Below are positions 24,155-34,956 of a stretch of DNA of 64,000 nucleotides, in pieces. The translations under genes were made by a program, and so were the position numbers. The stretch is taken from the NCBI GenBank assembly GCA_036873135.1, contig JAPTYO010000013.1, positions 21,077,901 through 21,141,900 of the forward strand. Reading direction: 5' to 3'. Each line of letters begins with the position of its first letter. The first letter of the stretch is position 1. Under the pieces are notes generated by a model. That model was given only the letters and a program-made list of their open reading frames with translations. It was not told where the DNA came from and ran no database searches. The stretch is from Clarkia xantiana subsp. parviflora (taxonomy: Eukaryota > Streptophyta > Magnoliopsida > Myrtales > Onagraceae).

Positions 24155-24760
24155 TGTTGGCATTAAGTGTAAATGGTCGCTGTAATAGGAGCCCATTAAT
24201 ATAAGCCCAACATGCGAAGTCTAATTTGGGGTATGGCATATAAGGGATTTCGGGTCAGATCGAAATCCTTATGGGCCATGCGCGTCCTAAAAGGTCCAGC
24301 CCAATTGAATTGTGTAGTTCGGCTGAAGTGAGCACAAAAGCCCTAGGTGGGTTTTTCTCACCACCTCTTATAAATATGAAGTGTTAGAGATTTCTTGGGG
24401 TTGGTCACTCTCTCCCTTTAGTTGTCAGTAAAGAAATTTCCTCTCCCTATATACATAGGTTCGGCCAAACCTCACCAAGAGGAAGCAGGTGCCGAATTGT
24501 GACAATCAATTCACCCCGGAGATCCATCTAGCAACCAAACTGAAGAGGCTTTGTTATGGATACCATTGCCTGCAGATTGCTTATTAACTAGAGTTCACGT
24601 AGGACACCGTCTGGTAGATCGTGAACTCCCTCGTGATGTCTTTGTGCTACGGACTGCATAATCGCAAAAATAGGTATGTGCACTCTTCCGCTGCGTAATT
24701 ATCTTACCTAGCATGTACCTTTGGTTATGATCTGTATTGTTAATCCCCTAAAATCCAACA
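24155..24760 (+). repeat. Copia 3' LTR, 606 bp
   Basis: TGTTGG...CCAACA ends; partner of 6854-7445. Many point differences from the 5' LTR (for example 'gtaaatggtcgctg' against 'gtacatgggacgccg') make this a clearly older insertion than the 9546 element nested in it. Confidence 0.85.
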
Positions 24761-25181
24761 TGACCCACGTCTTCAAATTGGTCGGATCGCCTGACCCGGC
24801 CGGACAATCCAAGACACTACCGTCTAGGTAAGCCTATCGACTCAACAATAACCCCTTTCAGGAAGTGTTACTCCTATTCCCTCACCATTTGATTCCTTAC
24901 GCCAAAGTGAAATAAAAGGGGTGAAAGAAATTTATAAGCCTTTCTCAAATATGGGCATTGCCACATGGTAGCCACCAAGGGGAATGCTCTAAATCATGAA
25001 TGAACATACATCAGAAGAATGAGTAGAATGAGCCAACTCTTGCAGAAGAGGGAGGAGGCAAGGAAGCATAAGAGTCAACATCCCTCCAAAACGTTGAAAG
25101 AAGCCTTCAAACAAGAGTAGGGAACCCAAGCAAGAAGGCACCCAACCAAGAAACGGAAGAAAGAGCCTTCACGGGCCAAAC

Positions 25182-25400
25182 ATGGAAAAACAGTGCGACT
25201 ACCGAGCAACTTGGGGGCACCATACGAACAAGTGCTTGGTACTCCACCTAAAGATGGAAGAAAAAGATCTGAAGCAAAGGGCCACTCTAATACGCAGCAC
25301 CAACCCCTCCCAAAGAAGTCACCGGAGTGGGAAACAACACAAGCCCTCTATACGGATTCACCCCAAGTTTGAGGCACCTAGAATCTCCCTTAAAAGGTGA
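25182..25400 (+). pseudogene. Gag zinc-knuckle fragment, Gypsy type
   Basis: The 72-codon frame begins MEKQCDYRATWGHHTNKC. This resembles the C-x2-H-x4-G-H-x-T-x2-C knuckle of Tat/Athila-type Gypsy gag proteins, where a glutamate- and lysine-rich stretch follows, as here. The expected first histidine is replaced (CDYR). Nothing upstream reads as a full gag. I judge it a surviving fragment. Confidence 0.5.
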
Positions 25401-25499
25401 TATCCCCTAATTGTAATTTTTACAATCAATAAGTTTATTCTTATATAGACTTTGATGTTCCATGGCAGGAAGCTTAAAAATGCCAAGTACAACGATGAA

Positions 25500-26340
25500 G
25501 AAAAGGATAAGAAGCTTCGACAGCCCTATCCTGGGAAAAACCCAGGTAGCAGAGACAATATATATGCCCTATCTTGGAAAAACCAAGTAGCGTCCAGCCC
25601 TACTCTGGGAAAAACCCAGGTAGCGGTAGAAGTTTCGACACCCATACGCTGGGAAAAACCAAGGTAACGGAGACAATCTATATGCCCTATCTTGGAAAAC
25701 CAAGTAGCGGTCAGCCCTACTCTAGGAAACCTAGGTAGCGGTCAAAGTTTTGACATCCCTAAGTTGGGAAAAGCCAGGTAGCAGAGATAATCTATATGCC
25801 CTATCTTGGAAAAATCAAGTAGCGGCCAGCCCTACTCTGGGAGAAACCCAGGTAGCGGTCGAAGTTTCAACACCCCTACACTGGGAAAAACCCAGGTAGC
25901 GGTCGAAGTTTCGACACCCCTACACTGGGAAAAACCCAGGTAGCGGAGAAAATCTATATGCCTATCTTGGAAAAACCAAGAAGCGGCCAGCCCTACTCTG
26001 GGGAAAACCCAGGTAGCGGTCGAAGTCGACACCCTTACGCTGGGAAAAACCCAGGTAGCGGAGACAATTTATACACCTATCTTGGAAAACCAAGTAGTGG
26101 TCTCAAAACATACCCTATCTTGGAAAAACCAATTAGTGGTCTCGTAACACACCCTATCTTGGAAAAGCAAAGTAGCACTCTCGTAACATGTCATATCTTG
26201 GAAAACCAAGTAGTGGCCTCAAAGGTGCTTTCATGTCCACATATCTCAAAGGTGGCTATCATGTCCACATATCTCGAAGGTGGCTATCATGTCCACATAT
26301 TTCAAAGGTGGCTATCTTTTCTTAAATCACAAAGTGGCTA
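25500..26340 (+). repeat. Array of 'ctgggaaaaacccaggtagcgg' and 'cttggaaaaaccaagtagcgg' units
   Basis: Each unit has a short inverted repeat (ctggg...cccag or cttgg...ccaag) around an A-run, then tagcgg and a variable spacer. Two unit types alternate in higher-order blocks of about 75-130 bp. From about 26220 the array passes into 'tatcatgtccacatatctcaaaggtggc' units of about 36-40 bp. Confidence 0.8.
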
Positions 26341-27260
26341 TCATGTCCACGAACCTCGAGAATTTACCCAACCGTAAAAAGAAGTTCAATACAAGGGGAG
26401 AAGCCAATACCCTTCATCTTATCAAGGGCCCGTGCCTTTTCTTCAACTTTCCTCGGCCTATGTCAAGTAGGAGAAACCGCTATCATGAAGGCAACCTCTC
26501 TATTTCACGAAGTCCAACAACCACAGCTTCAAAATTCGAGGATACAGACTAAATAAAGAGCCCCACCAAACTATCAACCAAACACTTGTTATGCAAGATA
26601 AAGGAAGCTAAGACAAAACAAAGGAGTTTCAATGAGGATGCGATGGTGATACAGGGAAAAATCCTCAACGCAAGAATTAATCGCATCCCCCATGGGAATG
26701 TGAAACGGCACCTTCAAAGTCACCACCGACCTCACGCGAACAACAACACTGGAGCACCTACCTCAAAAGATGAAGGAGCAACTAGAAGAAGTGGCATAAG
26801 AAGAATGTCGTCGAGAAAAACAAAGCGTATAGACATGACACAAAGCAAGCTAGTGTCCCATGAAGAGGAAGATAGACCCTGGAAAGATATTGATCCCTAG
26901 GGGGGAGCCTATGGGGAGGTTCAACACGACAAGGGAGACAAGGAATCAATATCATTCCACATTTCCTTGAAAGGAGCAACAAGCGACTCAAGGTCACAAG
27001 CAAATCATGAGGTAACTCAACTTGCTCAAAGTCAGAAGACTTAAAGTTAGGTGAAGAATACTCGCCCATGGTCCTCCGTCAGGAAGAAGAGTAAGCCCGA
27101 GTAAGAAACACGTTCGCGTGTCCCTCCGTGTGGATCGGAACTCAACTACAACAAGGTTGACGTCAATCAACTACGATTATGTGAATCGCAACTAGGTACG
27201 AACAACACAACTCGAACTTAGACAACTCCACCAAAAACTTTTTATAAAAGTTATAAAAGT

Positions 27261-27324
27261 GGAGCGTCGAACTCAAGACCTCGGCAAGGCTAGGCACGTG
27301 CCTTACCAATGAAGCTATGGCTCA
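27261..27324 (-). other. tRNA-related sequence with A and B boxes (possible SINE head)
   Basis: On the minus strand TAGCTTCATTGG (A-box-like) is followed about 31 bases later by GAGTTCGACGC (B-box-like), with 'aggcacgtgcctagccttgccgaggtct'-style sequence between, cut here for length. The spacing and order match a tRNA gene or a tRNA-derived SINE promoter. The acceptor-stem halves do not pair and no CCA-ready 3' end is visible, so a working tRNA gene is unlikely. Confidence 0.4.
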
Positions 27325-27539
27325 CGGTATTATTCATCCATTCGGAGAAGACATTTTCAAGCACGGATTTCCAAACCCGACCGGAGAAAGACAGGACACA
27401 TTGGCGCTCGAAACACTTGGAGTACAAAACGAAGTCAACGCATGGGTTAACCCCCGCGTACAAAATCCAAGGCATGCCCACTACGGAGGCAATATTAGGC
27501 AACCAATATCACTAAGGAGAGCAACACCTCAATCTCCCC

Positions 27540-27730
27540 AAGGGAAGCAAAACTCCACGATTTCGGCGAGGAAAAAACTCCACGATTTCAGTGAGGAAAA
27601 AGCTCAACGATTTCGTTGATGAAAAAACTCCACGATTTCGGCGAGGAAAAAACTCCACGATTTCGGTGAGGAAAAAACTCCACGATGTCGGCTAGGAAAA
27701 AACTCCACAATTTCAGCGATGACATAACTC
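27540..27730 (+). repeat. Tandem repeat of about 23-24 bp, 'aaaactccacgatttcggcgagg'
   Basis: About eight consecutive copies with small changes (gcgagg, gtgagg, gttgat, gctagg). Most spacings are 23-24 bp. Confidence 0.85.
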
Positions 27731-27759
27731 ATCTACTTTGACAGGAAAAGAATTCATCG

Positions 27760-28080
27760 GTCAACGCGGGGGCAACCTCATGCTCAAACTACAATGCATG
27801 TCCACCATGGGGCAACTTTATATATATGAACTACGAAATGTAGTCAACGCAGGGGTCAACCCCCACACAAAGTATGCCCACTACGGGGGCAACCTTATAT
27901 ATATGAACTACGAAATGTGGTCAACGCGAGGGTCAAGCCCCACAAAAAGCATGTTCATTACAATGGCAACCTTATACATACAGCTCCATATCTGCAAGTT
28001 ATAAAATGCGTTCAACGCAAGGGTCAATCCCTACTCATGGAAGTACAAGGTATGCCCACTACGGGAACAACCTCAACCCA
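27760..28080 (+). repeat. Degenerate repeat of 'gtcaacgcgggggtcaacccc...tatgcccactacgggggcaacctta'
   Basis: Four or more units of about 70-95 bp, each with caacgcagggg, then atgcccactacggggg and caacctta. A related single unit lies at about 27436-27500. Confidence 0.7.
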
Positions 28081-28200
28081 AGCCACAAAAACAACCCTCA
28101 ATTTCTACATGGGAAGCAACCCCTTAACTTTAACAAAGGGAGCAATGCCCCAACATCTAATAATAAGGGAGCAACTCTAGAAATTAACATATTTTTGTTG

Positions 28201-28631
28201 CTTAAAATATTTTAACACTAAAATCATTCGAGAAAAGGAAAAAAGAAAAAAATCATATTGTTAGAACATTGAATATCAACCTTTCAAATTTGAAACATCA
28301 ATTAACAATATATAAAGATTCTGATTTTAATGTTTTGACCCTAAAATTTATGAATGTACGAACCATGAACTCAACATATAAAATGTAGATAGAAGGTGTG
28401 GGCACGTGCATCCTGCAGCTACCACCGCCAAGAGCAACGTGCACCAAGAAATGGAGGTAGAAGATGCGTTTGATATATGTAGTGGTAGCTAGGCACCATT
28501 AATTAAATTAATATATATGTGTGTGAGTAGGTAGAATATGCGTTGCCTCTTAATAAGCCTAATTCATTCATTCATTCATTTGTGCCATCGTCCTCATCTC
28601 TTTCTAGTAGAAAAGAAAAGAAACGCAAAAA
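28201..28631 (+). promoter_or_regulatory. Upstream region of the FSH hydrolase gene
   Basis: AT-rich, with a CACGTG (G-box) at 28403-28408 and a TATA-like AATATATATG near 28510, about 120 bp before the start codon. A 13-codon open frame (28451-28492, ATG GAG GTA ... TAG) lies upstream and would count as a uORF only if transcription starts before it. A CATT repeat (attcattcattcattcatt) lies at 28561-28579. These are motif matches only; no transcript evidence is available. Confidence 0.35.
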
Positions 28632-30431
28632 ATGGGTTCAGTAGTAGAAGAGAAGAAGATGAAGATACTGTGCCTCCATGGATTCAGAACCAGTGGCAGC
28701 TTCTTGAAGAAACAGATGAGCAAATGGGATCCTTCCATTTTTGCACCCTTTCATCTTGTACTTCACTACCTACATCGCATTCATTTATTTAATTTATAAT
28801 AATAATTCGGTTTGTTTACTAATCATATTCTTTCTTATTAACAAAAATTAATTAACAGGATTTTCCAGATGGTATGTTTCCTGCTGGAGGGAAATCAGAT
28901 ATTGAAGGCATCTTTCCACCTCCTTACTTTGAGTGGTTCCAATTTGCCAAGGTTTTATTTCTCTCTCTCTCTCTCTAACTTTATTATGATTATTATTATA
29001 CCTAATTCAAATTTAATGGACATCTGTTCCTAGCTAGGTACGACTGGTTGACACTATACATCTCAATTATTTTAATAAGGATACCTATAGCTCATTGGTT
29101 TTTGTTTTTAGTTTAGATCATTGCTTTAACAAATATGATGAGACGACACACTCTCATCCATTAATAATAAAATAGTCAGAACTACTTCTTAGTCGAGAGA
29201 AGACAACATTACACTTTATTTTACAACACAATCAAACACTTCAATCTAACGTTACATTACGTTGCTCATATTACTTGTAATCTCACATTTTAAACACATT
29301 ACTTCTATCCAGACGCCCCCTTAAACATAGTTATGCTCATATTACTTGTAATCTCACATTTTAAACAAATTACTTCTATCCAGACGACCCCATATATGTG
29401 ATTAAGTATGAGTTTGATATTCTTTGACTTCTTAAATTTATAAGTTAAATACATATTTATTCGTCAATGACTATCGTCATACCTGACTTATGACTTATTG
29501 ACATATGCAATGGGTTGTGTACTTAATTCTCATCTTTTTTTTTCCTCTATTTTCAGTTAGATTATATTATTATTTTATCTCTACTATATGGAATCATTTC
29601 TCGTAACAACTTAGTATATCCATCTATTATGGTTAATTATAAATGCTATCATATTAGAAAACTTACAATATGATTTATTTATTGAAATTGAAATAATGGA
29701 TTCGCAAATATTCTTTAACTAGTAATTGAATATGTACACATTTAAGGTCTTTTCTTAAAAATAAAGTAATGATAATGTATATATCTGCAGGAATTTACAG
29801 AGTACACAAATTTGGAAGAATGCATTACATACTTATGTGATTACATCATGACCAATGGTCCTTTTGATGGATTTCTTGGCTTCTCTCAGGTATAATAATT
29901 AATTAATCCAATAAAATGGAACGAATATTGGTCCCTCATCTTTATAGTTTGATCAAAACTTACCCGGCCCAATGTTAAAACCTTCAGGGTGCAACCCTAT
30001 CTGCCCTTCTATTGGGTTACCAAGCTCAAGGAAAAGTGTTGAAGGAGCATCCACCCTTTAAGTTGTTTGTGTCGGTATCTGGGTCGAAGTTCAGGGAGCC
30101 GAGCATATGTGAGATCGCGTATAAGGACCCGATAAAAGTAAAGTCAGTCCATTTCATAGGGGACAAGGATTGGTTGAAACTGCCGTCCGAGGACCTGGCT
30201 TCGGCGTTTCAGGACCCGATCATCATAAGGCATCCTCAAGGCCACGTCGTTCCGAGACTTGATGAGGATGCAGTGAGGAAACTACAGGACTGGTCGACCG
30301 AATTAGTCGTAAACTCGGCCAACCATTGCGAAACTGATGAGAAACGATGTGATCATGAAGCTGATCAAGAAACCCTGGTGGAAGCGCTACCCAAGATAGA
30401 CACTGTGACAGGAGAAGTTGCTAAACCCTAA
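28632..30431 (+). CDS. FSH-family serine hydrolase, 4 exons, 253 aa
   Basis: Exons 28632-28757, 28859-28951, 29791-29889 and 29988-30431 have GT..AG introns and all lie in phase 0. The protein opens with KILCLHGFRTSG, continues FPAGGKSDIEGIFPPPYFEW in exon 2 and reaches the nucleophile motif GFSQG (S105) across the exon 3/4 join. GDKDWLKLPSE supplies Asp167 and HPQGHVVP supplies His192, completing the triad. This is the FSH1 (serine hydrolase, alpha/beta fold) family. Plant members are annotated as esterases of unknown substrate, and yeast FSH1 and human OVCA2 are relatives. The length is typical, with about 40 acidic C-terminal residues beyond the domain. No signal peptide is seen, so cytosolic location is likely. 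The start lies just before the conserved hydrophobic strand. The gene looks intact. Confidence 0.9.
29262..29393 (+). repeat. Direct duplication inside intron 2 of the hydrolase gene
   Basis: A segment of about 58 bp ('gctcatattacttgtaatct' through 'ttctatccagacg') occurs twice about 72 bp apart (from about 29262 and 29334), with one or two differences. It explains part of the 839-bp length of this intron against about 100 bp for the other two. Confidence 0.85.
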
Positions 30432-30849
30432 ATACCGTTCCTTGATTAGTATGTTTCCAGTTAAGAAGATATGAATGAATAAGTAATTGTGTTTTAATTA
30501 AGAGAGTCAGTCATTGCCATGGACTATTTGTGTGATGAACCTTAATGAAGAACAACAATTTGACTTTTCTATAATATTGATGTACGTACTTGTTAAAATC
30601 CCTCTTTGTTACCTTTATTATATTAAAGTTAATATATCTTAAACATTACGACTTGATATCACATAATCTAAAATAAAATAGAAATAATTACTCCATCTGA
30701 GTTTGAGCCCCGACTATATATATACTCTATCAAAATTCTTTTTTGTAAGTATTGATTTAATATATAATTAATATAGATTTTTATGCTAGCTTGTTGGACG
30801 TATGAATGGATCCAGTGTTTTATACTGTAGTGCCTAATTACCACTATTA
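30432..30849 (+). other. 3' flank of the hydrolase gene
   Basis: AT-rich sequence after the stop codon. AATAAG (30478-30483) lies about 50 bp downstream and could serve polyadenylation. Nothing else is recognisable before the LTR at 30850. Confidence 0.35.
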
Positions 30850-31460
30850 TATTAGATTACGGGGACTGACCACTACGGATACTAAATTATGGTACATGCT
30901 ATTAATTGAAACTACGCAGCGGAAGATTCGCACAAAACTCAAACATTGTCCGTAGTCCCAAGATCCTTCCTATAGGGAGTTCACGATCCTCCGGTCGGCA
31001 CCCGTAGAGGTTCTGGTTAAGGAAGCCCTACGTGGTATGTTCTCCACAGCAAAGCCTCTCTTCGATTCTTGGCAAGGGACAGATCTCTAGAGTGTTTGCT
31101 AGAAAGCAAATTGGCACACCGGTCCCTTTGGTGGGGAGTGGTTCAGCCGAAACCCTTGTGTGGGGTGGAGGGTTTTTCTCTCTAAAACACTTTAATGAGG
31201 AAATAGTGATTAACCCTAAAAATCCTCTAACACCATATATATATATATATAGAATGAGTAAAATGGACAAAAGTCCACTTTACCCTCACTATAAGTGTCG
31301 GCCGGCCACATGTATAGGGAGGCCCAATTTTGGGCCTCTCATGTCAATTGAGATTTAGGTCTGGCCAAATTCCCTAATTTGACATTTACTTAATTAACTT
31401 AGGTAACTTATACATATAATGGGCTTCCATTTGCGACGCCCATCACCATATGCTTACAAC
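30850..31460 (-). repeat. Copia LTR between the two host genes, probably solo
   Basis: Colinear with 1697-2266 over its whole length (cagcggaagattcgcaca, gatcctccggtcgg, ctctctaaaacact, gggaggcccaatttt). It begins TATTAG where TGTTAG is expected, and the outer CATACCTAACA end is missing. No primer-binding site or internal Copia sequence flanks it, so it is either a solo LTR or a truncated copy. A clear target duplication was not found. Confidence 0.75.
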
Positions 31461-32956
31461 CACGTCATTAAACTTTATTAAGAAAAAAAATCGATGGAGG
31501 GGATAATTGACAATATTTTTTTTATCTTTCAGGTTGCTATATTGTATGTTGTAAAAATATTAGGGTACAATTTGATACTTTCCATGTATCGTAAATCCTT
31601 AAAATGTGAAATTTCTTGTGAAAATTGTTGTGAAAGTAGAGAGAGCAAAAGTTGGTTTAGTGCAAATTCGAAATATTGTTGTGGACTCATTCCACTTTCT
31701 ATGGAAATTTCAAAATATTTTTCACATTTTGTAGCACCACTCATCATACTAGGTTGTTTTTCCGTGCGACACAGGGTGAGCTGTGTTAAATAGTAAATTC
31801 TAACATTTATTTCATAAAAATGATGAAAGAAAAAAAAAGTTACAACACTTGTTTATTTTATTTTGACAAAAAAATTGTTTAAGGGTAGTAGATTGACAAT
31901 TTATAACAAGTTAGTATATTGATGAAAAAATAGTATGTTGACAATTTACATGCTAGTAGTGATGAAAAAGAGTGTTTATAGATGGGTTTGTATATTTATT
32001 TGTTTGACTTGGACGAAAAAAATTGTATTATTCCACTTTAGGTTTAACAAAAAAAATTCATGATAAAGTTAAGAACAAAATCAATTGAAAACTAGACATA
32101 CAAACTCGATATAATCAAACTTGGTTCGACTCAACTTATTAGCATATTGTATGTCACAATAATGTTACATTTTTTATGGCTACAAAAAATCAAGCTCGTC
32201 TTGATTATACTCGAAACCGATTGACCTATATAATAATTAATTAGTATTAATAATTAAAATGAATAATCGACTAAACTAAATCTGAATTATAAGCTCAATT
32301 AAGCTTGCGAGTAATTTAAAAAGAGTATTATCAAACATGAACTCGACTCAAAAGGCTTAAAAAAAACTCTACTCAAAATTTTTCAAATTAAATTCAACTT
32401 TTGACTAAAATAATTCTAACTCCCAATTAGCTTAACTCACTTGCGAATTACAATATAGCTTGAGCCTTTTGGGTTACTCTTTTGTAGAGTTGACCGAAGA
32501 TCGTTTCTTTTACAGTTTTTACTTGTAGTGGATACTAACTTTTATATTTACCAACAACAGCAAATTTCATTTTACGGTTTAGTTTAGTTTTTTTTTTTTT
32601 GCCCAATAGTTTTGTTCAATTAGAATTAAAAAGGGTAGAACAAGAAAGTAATAAAGAAAGTTAAATTGGTAAATTAATAGCATTAATTCGATGGAAATTT
32701 CACTGAAAAATTCTCAGAATAAATCATTACTCTTTTTTTTTAAAATAATAATAATATAATTGTTTGGTTGGTTGGTTGGTTGTTTTGGTCGGACAAGAGA
32801 ATCAAACAACCACATTTGGGAATCTTTTAAGACCCGCGGACAAACAAATACGCAGTCTTCTCGTCTTCCTTCATGTTCTTCTTCCTGGGAGAAAGAGAAG
32901 AGAAACCTTGACCAGAGACAGAGAGAGTCAACCGACGGCGCCTCTCCATTGCCGAA
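31461..32956. other. Intergenic region and 5' flank of the aquaporin gene
   Basis: AT-rich, with small open frames on both strands at 31494-31793 that share no recognisable domain. At about 32040-32470 there are several degenerate 'aactcgactcaa', 'aagctcaattaagctt' and 'caagctcgtcttga' stretches typical of decayed repeats. From about 32760 the composition rises (ggttggttggttggt, then CT- and GA-rich sequence), suggesting the 5' untranslated region of the next gene. Confidence 0.4.
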
Positions 32957-34538
32957 ATGGCTCAATCGCAGACAGCCGGAGGCAAGATTGGTCGAATTCG
33001 CCTCCTTACTTATGATTTCATCATGTCTGTCATGTGGGTTTGGTCGGGTTCTTTGATCAAGCTCCTGGTCACCAAGCATCTAGGGTTCGCCATCCATGAA
33101 CCCAAAGGCGAGGCTACCAAGCACGCAATCTCCATCCTTAACATGTTCTTCTTTGCTTTCCTGGGTAACGCCACCGGCGGCGCATCGTACAATCCCCTCA
33201 CCGTCTTGGCCGCAGCCTTCTCCGGCGACTTCGCAACCTTTTTCTTCACCGTCGGCGCTCGGATCCCTGCTCAGGTTACTATAATTAATTTATCTTTTCT
33301 TCAGAAAAAAATGCTTAATTTGTTTAGGTGTGATTTCTTGATCTCTGTTGGCTTTTGTTGGAAACGGTTGCAGCCATTGCCTTGTTCATTTTCTAACTTC
33401 AAAGCTTAATAATAACAATGAAAAAAAAAAATTGAGCCTTTAATTTATTTGAGATGGTTATGTGACTCTTTGGATGGAGAAGAGATTTTTGCTTTTTCTT
33501 TGGTATATGCTTGTAATATATAATTCATGATACACAATCTCAATTTAGGATAAGCCTATGTAAATATTATGAACATTTGGACAATTTTTTAATCTGTTCC
33601 TATATGGAATTTGAAATCTTTATAATCTTACACCATAACAATGTTGCATTAAATTCTATCCGGGAAATGCTAAAATAAGGTTGAGCATTTTAGGTGTCGG
33701 ATTTGCACAGATCCATATACAACTGAACAATACAGACTCGAAGACAGCTAAAAAGTTGAAGCATATGTTTTTGTTTGTGTAGGTGATTGGTTCGATTATC
33801 GGGGTTAGGTTCCTCATCAACACATTCCCAGAAGTAGGGCTCGGGCCACGCCTCAGTGTCGATATCCACTGGGGTGCCCTTACAGAAGGGTGTCTTACAT
33901 TCGCAATCGTGTTCATCTCAATATTGCTCAAGACCAAAATACCAGGTGGCTTCTATATGAAGACATGGATATCGAGCATCTTCAAGCTAACCCTGCACAT
34001 ACTCGGCTCCGATCTAACTGGCGGTTGCATGAACCCTGCCTCGGTAAGCCTTATTGCTTGATGCAAAGAAATACAACAGTAGTGAAGATAAACTGAGGAA
34101 AAATGCACCTTTGGCAGACTAGTCTAATTCACTGTCTTGCCTCACTTTGTTTTTACTAGCTGCAACTTTCTAGCTCCACTTTCAATTTATAAGATTGTTT
34201 TTACAATTTCGAGCCAGAAGCTGTAAAAAATGTGCTAACATCTTGTTTAATTAACTAAATTGCGGAATTTGAACTCCGTTCACCCATATAGATAGATCAC
34301 AGTTAGTTCGTTTTACCAGATGGTCAAACAAACCTTTCATTTACTAATGGTACCTTGTATGGAATTTCAGGTGATGGGATGGGCGTATGCACGCGGGCAA
34401 CATATCACAATGGAACACATTCTTGTATACTGGGTCGCCCCGATTCAGGCGACTTTGCTGGCGATAGGGATGTTCAAGATCCTAGTAGGATCATCGTCAC
34501 AAGGAGAGAATGAAAAACCCAGGTTGAAATCCGAATAA
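32957..34538 (+). CDS. SIP2-1: Small basic intrinsic protein, SIP2-type aquaporin, 3 exons, 248 aa
   Basis: Exons 32957-33274, 33783-34043 and 34371-34538, phase 0 at both joins, GT..AG introns. A SIP-type MIP channel: the first pore motif is NPL (79-81, in YNPLTVLAAA) and the second is NPA (190-192, in LTGGCMNPA). SIP2 proteins of plants characteristically have NPL in the first position. Other family landmarks are FPEVGLGPRLSV, HWGALTEGCLTF, GFYMKTWI and the third-exon VMGWAYARG. Six hydrophobic spans are visible, and the C-terminus is lysine-rich (EKPRLKSE). Plant SIPs act in the endoplasmic reticulum membrane; that location is family knowledge, not seen here. The N-terminus has about ten residues more than Arabidopsis SIP2;1. 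The ATG context (gaaATGG) is good and no other upstream in-frame start is evident. Confidence 0.93.
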
Positions 34539-34956
34539 AATAACAAACAACAACTTGAAGATTGTAGATTATATTCTTTAAATTGCTTTCTTGCTTGGCA
34601 AGCAATGTCTTTGATTCATTTCTTTTTCCATAACCATGTATCAAGTTTTGTTTTTATGGTTTGTGTATATGATGCGGATTTTTAGTCAATGTGCATGATA
34701 TGACAGTTGCTGTAGTTGTCGTGCAATTCCAGTAATACCAACCATGAAACTTGGCTGGCAATCTCTCTTATCCATGTTGAGGAATGTCGGTGGGAAATTT
34801 TTTGCTTTTCAGAATTTCCACGTATATCTTTAATTGAATTTGTAAGTAATGCATATATTTGTATTAAATTATAAAATAAGTTATTCTGTCATTAGATTCA
34901 CGAATTTCTTAGGTAAGTGTAATATGTGCCATTAGCTTATTCAGGATTTATAAATA
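34539..34956 (+). other. 3' flank of the aquaporin gene
   Basis: AT-rich sequence from the stop codon to the Helitron terminus. No canonical AATAAA is obvious near the stop. No gene is recognised. Confidence 0.4.

Larger units (their letters stand above)
6854..24760 (+). mobile_element. Copia LTR retrotransposon enlarged by three nested insertions
   Basis: The two outer LTRs are each other's closest relatives in the window. They share 'attaatataagc', 'gggttggtcactctctccc' and 'ttagttgtcag', which the 5954 LTR lacks or has changed. A primer-binding site follows the left LTR, and pol plus a 3' non-coding tract precede the right one. After removing the hAT (1110 bp), LTR element (8133 bp) and Mutator-type (693 bp) insertions, about 8 kb remains. 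The flanking pentamers (cgaca left, tgacc right) agree at only three positions, so a target duplication is not demonstrated. Confidence 0.7.
24761..28200 (+). mobile_element. Remnant of a Gypsy-like, repeat-rich non-autonomous element
   Basis: Contains a gag-type zinc-knuckle fragment followed by several tandem-repeat arrays, the same layout of 'gag scrap plus arrays' seen inside the 9546-17678 element. No reverse transcriptase, integrase or LTR pair is found. The left boundary is the Copia LTR; the right boundary is uncertain, set where repeat-rich sequence gives way to AT-rich sequence upstream of the hydrolase gene. Segment 6540-6853 may be its other part. Confidence 0.5.

Noticed and set aside
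6849..24765. Target duplication for the large Copia
   Set aside because: cgaca and tgacc agree at only three of five positions, so I did not claim it.
27261..27324. Functional tRNA gene
   Set aside because: A and B boxes are present but acceptor-stem halves do not pair, so I keep it only as tRNA-related sequence.
31494..31793. 99-codon frame rich in Ile, Val and Cys
   Set aside because: Composition of AT-rich intergenic DNA; overlapping minus frame equally open; no domain.
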